Shown here: piece by piece, positions 52,844 through 61,568 of the stretch
Position numbering within the stretch: position 1 is the first letter of the stretch
Layout of the letters: the number at the start of each line of letters is the position of its first letter
NCBI RefSeq assembly: GCF_901827185.1
Contig: NZ_LR594671.1
Coordinates: forward strand, 1,612,001-1,676,000
Direction of reading: 5' to 3'
DNA from: Variovorax sp. PBL-E5
GTDB lineage: Bacteria > Pseudomonadota > Gammaproteobacteria > Burkholderiales > Burkholderiaceae_C
DNA length: 64,000 bases
The notes under the pieces: generated by a model
Databases searched by the model: none
What the model was told of the DNA's origin: nothing
Seen by the model: only the letters and a program-made list of their open reading frames with translations
Program-made: the position numbers and the translations under genes

Positions 52844-53595
52844 CCTCCATCCACCACGAAGTCCTGGGCCGTGCACATCGCGCTGTCGTCGGAGGCGAGA
52901 AAAAGCGCCATGCGCGCAATGTGCTCCGCCATCAAGGGCCGGTTGATGCACTGTCCCCGCGCGATGTCGGCGCGTGCTGCGTCGTCCACCCACAGGCGCA
53001 CCTGCTTCTCGGTCATGACCCAGCCCGGCACCAGCGTGTTGACGCGGATGTTGAACGCCCCGAGATCGCGTGCAAGGCTGCGCGTCAGGCCTTGCACGGC
53101 GGCCTTGGCCGTGGTGTAGACCGGCATGCCCCCTTGCTTGAGCATCCAACTGATGGAGCCGAAATTCACGATCGAGCCGCTGCCGGCCTGGCGCATGTCC
53201 GCGGCTACGTTGCGGGCCGCGAAGAATTGATGCTTCAGATTCACCGCGATGCCGGCATCCCAGGCTTGTGCGGTGGTCTCGTCGATGCTGTGGCGGCGAT
53301 CGTTGGCCGCATTGTTCAGCAGAACGAGAAGGGGGCCGAAGCGCTTGCGCACGGTATCGATGGCGCCCTCCAGCGCGGGGATGTCCGTCAGGTCCGTCTC
53401 GACGAAGAGCGGTGCGTGGCGTGATCCTGCCAGCGCGTCGGCGAGCGCAGCACCGGCTCGCGCATCGATGTCGATGAAGCCGACCTTTGCGCCCTGGTCT
53501 GCGAAATGCTCGACCAGACTGGCGCCGATGCCGGTGGCACCGCCGGTGATGAGCACGGTCCGGTCGGTCAGGCTGGGGTATCGGGCATGGGTCAT
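52834..53595 (-). CDS. Short-chain dehydrogenase, probable sugar dehydrogenase
   Basis: The 253-residue SDR has the cofactor loop TVLITGGATGIGASLVEHFADQG and an acidic residue after strand 2 (FIDIDARAGA) favouring NAD. It also has NNAAND, the catalytic Ser/Tyr/Lys (GSISWMLKQGGMPVYTTAKAAVQGL) and a PGWVMT segment. With GalM and a GntR/FCD regulator next to it, oxidation of an aldose such as galactose or arabinose to the lactone is likely. Substrate not proved by sequence. Confidence 0.85.
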   Translation of the reverse strand: MTHARYPSLTDRTVLITGGATGIGASLVEHFADQGAKVGFIDIDARAGAALADALAGSRHAPLFVETDLTDIPALEGAIDTVRKRFGPLLVLLNNAANDRRHSIDETTAQAWDAGIAVNLKHQFFAARNVAADMRQAGSGSIVNFGSISWMLKQGGMPVYTTAKAAVQGLTRSLARDLGAFNIRVNTLVPGWVMTEKQVRLWVDDAARADIARGQCINRPLMAEHIARMALFLASDDSAMCTAQDFVVDGGWV

Positions 53596-53626
53596 GGCGG
53601 CGTCTCCGGGAGGTCGGTGTTTTAAT

Positions 53627-53637
53627 TAGTCTGACTA
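53627..53637. promoter_or_regulatory. Palindrome TAGTC-T-GACTA between SDR and GntR genes
   Basis: A perfect 11-bp palindrome in the 100-bp gap between the divergent SDR gene and the FadR-type regulator gene. GntR/FadR repressors bind short palindromes of this size, so this is the likely operator. Confidence 0.6.
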
Positions 53638-53695
53638 TATCGTGCCGCATCGACATCCGGCCACCACCCCTTGAGTCCATCGGAGGATCCAGCCC

Positions 53696-54457
53696 GTGCC
53701 CATCGACGAGACGAACGCCCCGCATCGCGATCTGGGCTACCGCGAACCGCCGGACCGCAAGAGCATGCATTCGCAGATCGTGCGCGACGTGGGCATCCGG
53801 ATCGTCGCCGGCAGCTACAAGCCGGGCGACCTGCTTCCGCCGGAGCCGTCCCTCTGCGCCGCCTATGAAGTGAGCCGCTCGGTCTTGCGAGAGGCGACGC
53901 GTGTGCTCGTCGCCAAGGGGCTCGTGATCTCCCGGCAGCGCACGGGTGTCATCGTGCGGCCACGAAGCGACTGGCACCTGTTGGACCCCGACGTGCTGTA
54001 CTGGCTGATCCAGACGCGGCCGCCGGCGGAGTTCGTCGAGACCCTGCTGACCGTGCGCCGCATCTTCGAGCCGGCCGCCGCGCAACTGGCCGCCGAGGTG
54101 GCCAGCGCACAAGGCGTACAGGCCATCGCCGAAGCCTATGCAGGCATGGAAGCCGCGCAAACACCCGAAGAACTGCTGGAGCCCGATCTCGCGTTCCATC
54201 GGCGCATCGCGCAGGCAACCGGCAACGATCTGCTGGCCTACATCGGCAACATGCTCTCGCTGGCACTGCGCGAGTCCATCAAGCTCAGCAGCCGGCATCC
54301 CGACACGCATGCCTTGTCGCTGCCGCGTCACAAGGCCATCCTGAAGGCCATCTCGAATCGGAATCCGCGCGCTGCGCGTCGCGCCGCGCTGGTGCAGCTC
54401 GAGGCGACGCGCAAGGATCTTTCCGAGATCCTCGATCGCGATGTCGATCGGGCCTAG
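53696..54457 (+). CDS. GntR-family (FadR/FCD subfamily) regulator of the sugar locus
   Basis: The 253-residue regulator has a winged helix (MHSQIVRDVGIRIVAGSYKPGDLLPPEPSLCAAYEVSRSVLREATRVLVAKGLVISRQRTG) and an FCD effector domain (TVRRIFEPAAAQLAAEVAS, DLAFHRRIAQATGNDLL, and a metal/ligand histidine in HKAILKAISNRNPRAARRAAL). The start GTG at 53696 is the first in frame near GGAGGATCCAG. It probably represses the divergent SDR-galM pair and responds to a sugar acid. Confidence 0.88.
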   Translation: MPIDETNAPHRDLGYREPPDRKSMHSQIVRDVGIRIVAGSYKPGDLLPPEPSLCAAYEVSRSVLREATRVLVAKGLVISRQRTGVIVRPRSDWHLLDPDVLYWLIQTRPPAEFVETLLTVRRIFEPAAAQLAAEVASAQGVQAIAEAYAGMEAAQTPEELLEPDLAFHRRIAQATGNDLLAYIGNMLSLALRESIKLSSRHPDTHALSLPRHKAILKAISNRNPRAARRAALVQLEATRKDLSEILDRDVDRA

Positions 54458-54596
54458 AAACGGGAATCTCGTTCTTTGGTTCTTGTGCTTTCATTCGCCG
54501 GCATGCGAGCTATAGTCGGCGTCGCTGCCGAGCGCAGCTTGCATGTTCATAAAAAAATCGGCGTCCATGCCAGCCGCGTGCAGAGAGAGGACACCC

Positions 54597-56189
54597 ATGG
54601 ATTCAGTGACCACCGCGCTCACGAGCTACTACGACACCGTGCCGTACGACTCGCACCCATTTCCGCAGGCCAGCGTGGAACATCTGGAGGCGCTCGCCTT
54701 TCTCTTCGGCCTGCGCTCGCCGCCGCCCGAGAAAGCCCGGGTGCTCGAGCTCGGTTGTGCCGCCGGCGGCAATCTGATTCCGTTGGCCGCCCGGCATCCG
54801 GACCTGCGTGCCACGGGCGTGGACCTGTCGCAAGTCCAGGTCCGGCAGGGGGCGACGGCCATCGCGCAGGCGCGCCTGATGAACATCGAACTGCGCGCCT
54901 TCAACATCGCGGACATCGACGCCTCCTTCGGCGAGTTCGACTACATCATCTGCCATGGCGTCTACAGCTGGGTGCCGCAGCCGGTGCAGGACGCGATCCT
55001 GCGCGTGTGCGCCCAGAATCTCGCGCCCGATGGCGTGGCCTATGTCAGCTACAACGTCTATCCCGGCTGGAAGGCCCGCGAGATCGTGCGCGACGCGATG
55101 ATCCTGCGCGGGGCGCCGCGCGACGAGCCGGACGAAAAGCTGTCGTATGCGCGCGGCATGCTCGAATTCCTCGAGCAGTCGGCGCGGCCCGACAGCGTGC
55201 TCAAGAAGACGCTCGAGGAAAACATGCCGCTGGTGCGGTCCGCGAACAAGTCCTATCTGCTGCATGAGTTCCTCGAGCCCTGCAACGCACCCTGTTATTT
55301 CAAGGAGTTCGTTGCGCGCGCCGGTGCGCACGGCCTGAGCTATCTGGCCGATGCCGAGCCATCGTCGATGTTCGTCCAGAACTACGGCGACAAGGTGCGC
55401 GAACCCCTATTGCGCGAGTGCGGCGGCAGCCAGATCATGATGGAGCAGTACCTGGACTTCCTGGTCAATCGGACCTTCCGCCAGACGCTGCTCGTCAAGC
55501 AGGACCGCGCCACCGACATCCGGTATCGGCTCGATCCGGAGCGCATCCGCGCATTGGAATTCGCGGGCACGTTCGCCGCAGTGGATGGCCGGGCGCTGAC
55601 GCTCGATGCGGTCGAACAGCCCTGCCATGCGATACGCAAGCTCAATGTCACGCTGCGTCTGCCGGTTCACAAGGCCGTGGCGCAGGTACTCGACGAGCGC
55701 TACCCGGCGACCGTCTCGATCGATGCGCTGGTCGCCAGCGGCTCGGCCCGCACCGGCGAGCCCCGTGCGGCGGTGGAGCCGGTCGTGATGGCCATGCTCG
55801 AGCAGCTTCTGATCCTCGGTGCCGTACGCATCCGACGCTCTGCGCCGCAGGTTGCTTCCTACGTGTCGGAGTTCCCGCGTGCGCTCGAGGCCGTGCGCGG
55901 CGCGCGCGGCCTCGCGCTGAGCGTGGGACCTTCGGCCGAAGTCTGCAATCAGTGGCACGAGCCGGTCGGCTTGTCGATGCTCGAGCGCTGCGTGCTGCCA
56001 TTGCTCGACGGCAAGCATTCGCATGACGACCTGGCGCAACATCTGGCGGCCGAGGCGCGCGCGGAACGCTTGCGCTTCATCAAGGAAGACAAGCCCGTCA
56101 CCGACGACGAGGCGCTGTGCGCATTCACGCAAGAGCAGGTGGCTCTTGCGCTCCGGGACCTGCGGCGCAAGGGGCTGCTCGTATCCTGA
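54597..56189 (+). CDS. SAM methyltransferase with methyltransferase-regulatory domain
   Basis: The 530-residue protein has an N-terminal class I methyltransferase domain (YYDTVPYDSHPFPQASVEHLEALAFLFGL, VLELGCAAGGNLIPLAARHPDLRATGVDLSQVQV, YIICHGVYSWVP). A central MethyTransf_Reg-type domain follows (LPVHKAVAQVLDERYPATVSIDALV region downstream of FKEFVARAGAHGLSYLADAEPSSMF), and a C-terminal helical part with DLAQHLAAEA. The family is common near secretion or surface loci but its substrate is unknown. The ATG at 54597 follows GAGAGAGGACACCC. An in-frame ATG at 54543 lacks a binding site. Confidence 0.82.
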   Translation: MDSVTTALTSYYDTVPYDSHPFPQASVEHLEALAFLFGLRSPPPEKARVLELGCAAGGNLIPLAARHPDLRATGVDLSQVQVRQGATAIAQARLMNIELRAFNIADIDASFGEFDYIICHGVYSWVPQPVQDAILRVCAQNLAPDGVAYVSYNVYPGWKAREIVRDAMILRGAPRDEPDEKLSYARGMLEFLEQSARPDSVLKKTLEENMPLVRSANKSYLLHEFLEPCNAPCYFKEFVARAGAHGLSYLADAEPSSMFVQNYGDKVREPLLRECGGSQIMMEQYLDFLVNRTFRQTLLVKQDRATDIRYRLDPERIRALEFAGTFAAVDGRALTLDAVEQPCHAIRKLNVTLRLPVHKAVAQVLDERYPATVSIDALVASGSARTGEPRAAVEPVVMAMLEQLLILGAVRIRRSAPQVASYVSEFPRALEAVRGARGLALSVGPSAEVCNQWHEPVGLSMLERCVLPLLDGKHSHDDLAQHLAAEARAERLRFIKEDKPVTDDEALCAFTQEQVALALRDLRRKGLLVS

Positions 56190-56197
56190 ATCGTCGT

Positions 56198-57952
56198 TTG
56201 AAAAAGGAAAGTGCTCTGAGACACGCTGAATGGATCCCGGGATGGCGCACAGTCATTGCGGCCGCGTTCGTGCTGGTGAGCGCGGCGCAGGTTCAAGCCG
56301 CCTCGCGAGCGCCGGTCGCGGCCGAGAACGGCATGGTCGTCACCGCGCAGCATCTGGCGACGCACGCCGGTGTCGATGTGCTCCAGCGTGGAGGCAATGC
56401 GATCGATGCCGCGGTCGCGGTCGGCTATGCGCTGGCCGTGGTTTATCCCGCGGCCGGAAACCTGGGCGGTGGCGGCTTCATGACGATCCAACTCGCGGAT
56501 GGCCGCAAGACCTTCCTGGACTTCCGCGAAAAAGCCCCGCTCGCTGCCACCGCCAACATGTACCTCGACAAGGACGGCAACGTCATCAGCGGCCTGAGCA
56601 CCAAGGGGCATCTGGCGGTCGGCGTGCCGGGCAGCGTTTCCGGCATGGAGTACGCACGCGAGAAGTACGGCACGATGAAACGCAGCGCATTGCTGGCACC
56701 TGCCATCCGGCTGGCCGAGCGCGGCTTCACCCTCGATCAAGGCGACGTCGAGATATTCTCCAGGGCCACGGCCGACCTCAGCGAAGATCCTGCATCGGCC
56801 GCCATTTTTCTCGACAAGGGTGAAGCCCTCGTCGCCGGCCAGAGGCTGGTGCAGAAGGACCTGGCGAAGACGCTGCGCAGCATCAGCGCGAAAGGCACGG
56901 ACGGCTTCTACAAAGGCCCGGTGGGCGCGGCCATCGTCGCATCCAGCCGCGCCGGCAAGGGCCTCATCACGCAGGCCGACCTCGACCAGTACACAACGCG
57001 CGAACTGCCGCCGATCGAATGCGACTACCGTGGCTACCACGTCGTCTCGGCACCGCCGCCGAGCTCGGGCGGCGTGATCATCTGCGAGATGCTCCACATC
57101 CTCGAAGGCTATCCGCTCAAGGACCTGGGCTTTCATTCGGCGCAGGCCGTGCACTACGAGATCGAAGCAATGCGGCACGCCTACGTGGACCGCAACAGTT
57201 ATCTGGGTGATCCTGACTTCGTGAAGAACCCGCTGGACCGCCTGCTCGACAAGGGCTATGCAGAGAAGATCCGCGGCGTGATCGATCCCGGGAAGGCCGG
57301 CGTCTCGAAAGACATCATGCCCGGCGTTGCGCCGCACGAGGGCACGAACACCACACACTATTCGATCGCCGACCGATGGGGCAATGCCGTGTCCGTGACC
57401 TACACGCTCAACGACTGGTTCGGCGCCAGGGTCACGGCCGCCAGGACCGGCGTGCTGTTGAACGACGAGATGGACGACTTCACCTCGAAGATCGGTGCGC
57501 CCAATCTCTATGGCCTGGTGCAGGGCGAGGCCAATGCCATCGCACCGGGCAAACGCCCGCTGAGTTCGATGAGTCCGACCATCGTCAGCAAGGACGGCAA
57601 GCCGGTGCTCGTCGTCGGCACGCCCGGGGGCAGCCGGATCATCACCACCGTGCTTCAAACCATCCTCAATGTGATCGACCACGACATGGACCTGCAGGAG
57701 GCCGTGGATGCGCCACGCTTTCACCAGCAATGGCAGCCTGACGTGACCGAGTTCGAGCCCTTCGCGCTGTCTGCCGACACGCGAAAGATCCTGCTCGGCA
57801 TGGGCCACAAGCTTGGCACGGAACAGCCTGCCAATCACGTGGCAGCCATCCTCATCGGAGCGCCATCGTTGAAGGGCGCACCGGTGGCCGGCGCCCGCTT
57901 CTTCGGGGCGAACGATCCGCGCTACAAGACAGGTCTGGCGCTGGGGTACTGA
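56198..57952 (+). CDS. ggt: Gamma-glutamyltranspeptidase
   Basis: The 584-residue periplasmic enzyme hydrolyses or transfers the gamma-glutamyl group of glutathione. It is made as one chain that self-cleaves at the Thr of GTN-TTHYSIADRWGNAVSVTYTLN. Other marks are GGNAIDAAVAVGYALAVVYP, GGGGFM, APPPSSGGVIICEMLHILEGYPL, RPLSSMSPTIVSKDGKPVLVVGTPGGSRIITTVLQ. No ATG lies in frame before the mature part. TTG 56198 gives a good signal peptide (WRTVIAAAFVLVSAAQVQA-AS) and is chosen, but CTG or another start is possible. It overlaps rsuA by one base. Confidence 0.88.
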   Translation: MKKESALRHAEWIPGWRTVIAAAFVLVSAAQVQAASRAPVAAENGMVVTAQHLATHAGVDVLQRGGNAIDAAVAVGYALAVVYPAAGNLGGGGFMTIQLADGRKTFLDFREKAPLAATANMYLDKDGNVISGLSTKGHLAVGVPGSVSGMEYAREKYGTMKRSALLAPAIRLAERGFTLDQGDVEIFSRATADLSEDPASAAIFLDKGEALVAGQRLVQKDLAKTLRSISAKGTDGFYKGPVGAAIVASSRAGKGLITQADLDQYTTRELPPIECDYRGYHVVSAPPPSSGGVIICEMLHILEGYPLKDLGFHSAQAVHYEIEAMRHAYVDRNSYLGDPDFVKNPLDRLLDKGYAEKIRGVIDPGKAGVSKDIMPGVAPHEGTNTTHYSIADRWGNAVSVTYTLNDWFGARVTAARTGVLLNDEMDDFTSKIGAPNLYGLVQGEANAIAPGKRPLSSMSPTIVSKDGKPVLVVGTPGGSRIITTVLQTILNVIDHDMDLQEAVDAPRFHQQWQPDVTEFEPFALSADTRKILLGMGHKLGTEQPANHVAAILIGAPSLKGAPVAGARFFGANDPRYKTGLALGY

Positions 57953-58710
57953 TGCGTATCGAAGAAATTCTCTACACCCAGGGCTTTGGCACGCGCAGGG
58001 TCTGCGCCGGGCTGGTTCAGCAAGGCCTGGTGCGCGTGGCAGGCAAAGTCGTGGCGGACGCCAGCGACGATGTCCCGGTCGATGGCTTGCGCTTCACGGT
58101 GCAGGGCACCGAGTGGGCGTACCACGAGAAAGCCTACCTGATGCTGCACAAGCCGGCCGGCACCGAGTGCTCGCAGAAGCCGTCGACCTATCCCAGCATC
58201 TACACTTTGCTGCCGTCGCCATTGCGCCTGCGGCCGAACAAGGGCGCGGTACAAGGCGTCCAGGCGATCGGCCGGCTCGACCAGGACACCACGGGACTGC
58301 TTCTGCTGACGGACGACGGCCAGTTCATCCACCGAATGGGTTCGCCGAAACACCATGTGCCGAAGGTCTACGAGGTGAGCGCCAAGCATCCGCTCGACGA
58401 TGCACAAGTGGCGAAGCTGCTGGCCGGCGTCGTGCTCGACGACGACCCGAAGCCGGTGCGCGCGGCGGCATGCGAGATCGTCGGGCCGCTGCATCTGAGG
58501 CTCACCCTCACCGAAGGCAAATACCACCAGGTCAAGCGCATGCTGGCGGCCGTCGGCAACCGGGTCGAGGCGCTGCACCGCTCGCGCATCGGCGCGCTCG
58601 CACTGCCCGCGGATCTGGCGCCGGGCCAATGGCGCTGGCTCGGCGCCCAGCAGGTCGAGGCCCTGCGAAGCGCGCGTCCAGGTCAGCCAGCCGAGGGCTT
58701 GGATCGTTAA
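57952..58710 (+). CDS. rsuA: 16S rRNA pseudouridine synthase (RsuA family)
   Basis: The 252-residue enzyme has an N-terminal S4-like domain (EEILYTQGFGTRRVCAGLVQQGLVRVAGKVV) and the RsuA/RluB catalytic block AIGRLDQDTTGLLLLTDDGQFIHRM with the active Asp. Then KVYEVSAKHPL and TLTEGKYHQVKRMLAAVGNRVEALHRSRIG follow. The S4 start is slightly unusual. Start ATG 57952 overlaps the ggt stop (TGATG). E. coli RsuA modifies position 516 of 16S rRNA. Confidence 0.92.
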   Translation: MRIEEILYTQGFGTRRVCAGLVQQGLVRVAGKVVADASDDVPVDGLRFTVQGTEWAYHEKAYLMLHKPAGTECSQKPSTYPSIYTLLPSPLRLRPNKGAVQGVQAIGRLDQDTTGLLLLTDDGQFIHRMGSPKHHVPKVYEVSAKHPLDDAQVAKLLAGVVLDDDPKPVRAAACEIVGPLHLRLTLTEGKYHQVKRMLAAVGNRVEALHRSRIGALALPADLAPGQWRWLGAQQVEALRSARPGQPAEGLDR

Positions 58711-58739
58711 ACTCGGAAGCCTTCTTCCGGAACCCTCCC

Positions 58740-59726
58740 TTGCGCTTCATTTCTTCCCTGACAGGCCGCCTTGCGGCCTTTTTGTTTGTTTGCGCCGCGC
58801 TGCCGTCGCATGCCGCCGAGCCACCCCCCATCTTCGTGCTCAATTCGCTCGATGCGAGCGTGAGCGTGATCGACCGGGCCACCTGGACCGAGCGACTCCG
58901 CATCCCGACGGGCAAGGAGCCGCACCATCTCTATCTGACCCCCGACGAGCACTCCCTGATCGTCGCGAACTCGGCCGGCGATTCCCTGACTTTCCTGGAT
59001 CCCCGCACCGCACAAGTCCAGCGCGTGGTCTACGGCATCATCGATCCGTACCAGCTTCGCTTCTCACCCGACATGAAATGGTTCGTCACGGCCGGCAACC
59101 GGCTGAACCATGTCGACATCTACAGCTGGGACGGCAAGGAGCCCAAGCTCGTCAAGCGCATTCCCTCGGGCAAGACGCCCAGCCACATCTGGATCGACGG
59201 CAAGAGCACCACCGCCTACGTCACGATGCAGGACAGCGACGAACTGATCGCGGTCGACCTCGCCACGCAGACCATCCGCTGGCGCGTGGCCACCGGCCCG
59301 ATGCCGGCGGACATCTTCGGCATCCATGACGGCAAGACGCTGCTGGTCGGCCTGACGGGCGGCGACGGCGTGCAGATCTTCGACGTCGCGGGCGCCGAGC
59401 CCAAGCTGGTCGGCAAGCTGTTCACCGGCAAGGGAGCGCATGCCTTCCGCTCGGCCGGCGACGGGCGCAGCGTCTTCATCAGCAACCGTGTGGCCGACAC
59501 CATCAGCCGCATCGATCTGCAAACGCTTCAGGTCACCGACACCTATCCCGTGCCCGGCGGCCCCGATTGCATGGATGTCTCGGCCGACGGCAAGACGCTC
59601 TACGTGACGTCGCGCTGGGCCAGGAAGCTCAGCGTCGTCGATCTCGTTGGCCACAAGGTGGCGCAGCAGGTCAAGGTGGGGCGCTCGCCCCATGGTGTCT
59701 GGACATTGGATCATGCCAAGTCGTAA
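58740..59726 (+). CDS. Exported YVTN/NHL-type beta-propeller protein
   Basis: The 328-residue protein has a signal peptide (FISSLTGRLAAFLFVCAALPSHAA) and about seven repeats of the 40-residue YVTN type: IFVLNSLDASVSVIDRATWTERLRIPTGKEPHHLYLTPDEHSLIVANSAGDSLTFLD and so on to DVSADGKTLYVTSRWARKLSVVDLVGHKV. No ATG fits; TTG 58740 is used (GGAACCCTCCCTTG). The last codons overlap the deacetylase start by 14 bases, so the two are probably co-translated and may act together in the periplasm. Confidence 0.82.
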   Translation: MRFISSLTGRLAAFLFVCAALPSHAAEPPPIFVLNSLDASVSVIDRATWTERLRIPTGKEPHHLYLTPDEHSLIVANSAGDSLTFLDPRTAQVQRVVYGIIDPYQLRFSPDMKWFVTAGNRLNHVDIYSWDGKEPKLVKRIPSGKTPSHIWIDGKSTTAYVTMQDSDELIAVDLATQTIRWRVATGPMPADIFGIHDGKTLLVGLTGGDGVQIFDVAGAEPKLVGKLFTGKGAHAFRSAGDGRSVFISNRVADTISRIDLQTLQVTDTYPVPGGPDCMDVSADGKTLYVTSRWARKLSVVDLVGHKVAQQVKVGRSPHGVWTLDHAKS

Positions 59727-60510
59727 GTACGCCGCGGTCGCGCTTCTGGCGATGGCCTGTGTCGCGTCCACAGTGGCCGTGGCCCAGGGCAGTTGCACGA
59801 AGCCGGTGTACCTGACCTTCGACACCGGCCACATGGCCATCGCGCCGCTCGTGGCAGAGGTGCTCAAGCGGCAGGACGTGCGCGTCACCTTCTTCGCGGC
59901 CGCGGAACCGACCAAGAGCGGTGGCGACAGCCTGGACGACCATTGGGCGCCGTGGTGGAAGGCGAGGGCGGCCGAAGGCAACGAGCTCGCGTCCCATACC
60001 TACGACCACGCCTACTGGCGCGGCGACGTGCCGGGCGCCGACGTGCGCTTTCGCATCAAGCCATCGGCCGGGCCGGATGCAGGCCATGAGTTCACCTGGG
60101 ACGCGAAGCAGTATTGCGCCAACATTGCCAAGGCCTCCGAGCGCCTGCAGGCCATCACCGGCAAGAAGCCGCTGCCGCTGTTCCGGGCGCCGGGCGGCAA
60201 GACCTCGCCCAAGCTGCTGGCGGCCGCGAAAGCCTGCGGGTACGCGTACGTGGGCTGGGCGCCGGCCGGCTTTCTCGGCGACGAATTGCCGAGCGAGAAG
60301 TTCAGCAACGAGAAGCTGCTGAAACAGGCGCTGGACACCATCCGGCCAGGGGACATCCTCCTGGCGCATCTGGGCATCTGGTCGCGCAAGGATCCCTGGG
60401 CGCCGGCCGACCTCGAGCCGCTCATCGTCGGGCTGAAAGCCAAGGGCTTCTGCTTCGAGACGCTGCGCCAGCACCCGGCGTACCGGGCCTGGATCGCCGC
60501 GCATCCCTGA
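59713..60510 (+). CDS. Polysaccharide deacetylase-family (CE4) protein, exported
   Basis: The 265-residue protein has a signal peptide (YAAVALLAMACVASTVAVA-QG) and a NodB-type domain. Motif 1 is VYLTFDTGHMA, where the usual TFDDG has lost the second (metal-binding) Asp to Thr. Motif 2 keeps the two metal histidines in ASHTYDHAYW. Motif 3 is PLFRAPGGKTSPKLLAAAK, and a later LLAHLGIW carries a histidine. Activity on chitin-, peptidoglycan- or exopolysaccharide-like substrates is possible but the altered motif makes it uncertain. Confidence 0.82.
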   Translation: MPSRKYAAVALLAMACVASTVAVAQGSCTKPVYLTFDTGHMAIAPLVAEVLKRQDVRVTFFAAAEPTKSGGDSLDDHWAPWWKARAAEGNELASHTYDHAYWRGDVPGADVRFRIKPSAGPDAGHEFTWDAKQYCANIAKASERLQAITGKKPLPLFRAPGGKTSPKLLAAAKACGYAYVGWAPAGFLGDELPSEKFSNEKLLKQALDTIRPGDILLAHLGIWSRKDPWAPADLEPLIVGLKAKGFCFETLRQHPAYRAWIAAHP

Positions 60511-60540
60511 ACCTTTTTCGCTGAGCAGGATCGCTCGTTC

Positions 60541-61512
60541 ATGGACTGGTTCACCGATCAATTTGCGTTCGTGCAGCAGTGGCTCTTCGAGTCTGCCGTG
60601 CAGCCGCTGGTCTATGCCATCGGCCTCGGCGGCTGGGTCGAGGACGCGTTCGATGCCACCGGCTGGGTGCTGGTCGGCCTGATCCAGATCGCGGTGCTGG
60701 TCGCCGTGATCGGACCCTTGCAGCGCTGGCGCCCGGCGGAGCCGGTGGTCGACCGCCGCGCGATCCGCACCGACATCCTGTACACGCTGATCCATCGGCT
60801 CGGGTTGTTCCGCCTGGCGATGTTCTTTGCGCTGGTGCCGCTGTTCGACCATCTGCTGGGCATCGTGCGCACCGCGGGCTGGGGCAGCCTTCATCTGGAC
60901 GAGCTCTGGCCGGGCGTCACCGATGTGCCCTGGATCGCCTTCGCGATCTACCTGGTGGTCCTCGACCTGGTCGAATACCTGATCCATCGCGGGCAGCACG
61001 GCTTTCGATGGTGGTGGGCGCTGCATTCGCTGCATCACTCGCAGCGCCAGATGACCATGTGGAGCGACAACCGCAACCACCTGCTCGACGACGTGATCCA
61101 CGACACGATCATCGTCGTCGTCGCGCAGCTGATCGGCGTCGCACCGGGGCAGTTCATCGCGATCGTGGCCTTCATGCAGCTCAGCGAGAGCCTGCAGCAT
61201 GCCAACCTGCGCCTGGGCTTCGGCGCCATCGGCGAAAGGCTCTGGGTCAGTCCGCGTTTTCACCGTCTCCACCACAGCATCGGGATCGGGCACGAATCGC
61301 ACGGCCCGCGCACGCTGGGCGGCCACAACTTCGGCGTGCTGCTGCCCTGGTGGGACATCCTGTTTCGCACCGGGAATTTCGAGGGTCGCTACGAGGCGAC
61401 CGGCATTCGCGACCAGGTCGAACCCGATGCACAGGGCCGCGTGCGCGACTACGGGCGCGGCTTCTGGGCGCAGCAGTGGCTGGGGCTGCGGCGGCTGGTC
61501 AATCGGGGCTGA
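60541..61512 (+). CDS. Sterol desaturase / fatty-acid hydroxylase family protein
   Basis: This 323-residue membrane protein has four or more helices and a di-iron histidine set: HRGQH (about residue 148), LHSLHHSQRQM, SPRFHRLHHSIGIGHESHG. The DUF-type partner AGHNFG-like segment GGHNFGVLLPWWDILFRTGNF completes the pattern. Relatives hydroxylate membrane lipids or carotenoids. Start 60541 lies behind AGCAGGATCG. It is 30 bp after the deacetylase gene. Confidence 0.88.
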   Translation: MDWFTDQFAFVQQWLFESAVQPLVYAIGLGGWVEDAFDATGWVLVGLIQIAVLVAVIGPLQRWRPAEPVVDRRAIRTDILYTLIHRLGLFRLAMFFALVPLFDHLLGIVRTAGWGSLHLDELWPGVTDVPWIAFAIYLVVLDLVEYLIHRGQHGFRWWWALHSLHHSQRQMTMWSDNRNHLLDDVIHDTIIVVVAQLIGVAPGQFIAIVAFMQLSESLQHANLRLGFGAIGERLWVSPRFHRLHHSIGIGHESHGPRTLGGHNFGVLLPWWDILFRTGNFEGRYEATGIRDQVEPDAQGRVRDYGRGFWAQQWLGLRRLVNRG

Positions 61513-61568
61513 ACGGCGCCTTCACGCCGGCCACTTTGCTTCACACGCAGGCGTTATCCTCGGCGTCG

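Noticed and set aside
54543..54596. Upstream ATG for the methyltransferase gene
   Set aside because: It lacks a ribosome-binding site and adds a non-homologous N-terminus; ATG 54597 has GAGAGAGGA at proper distance.
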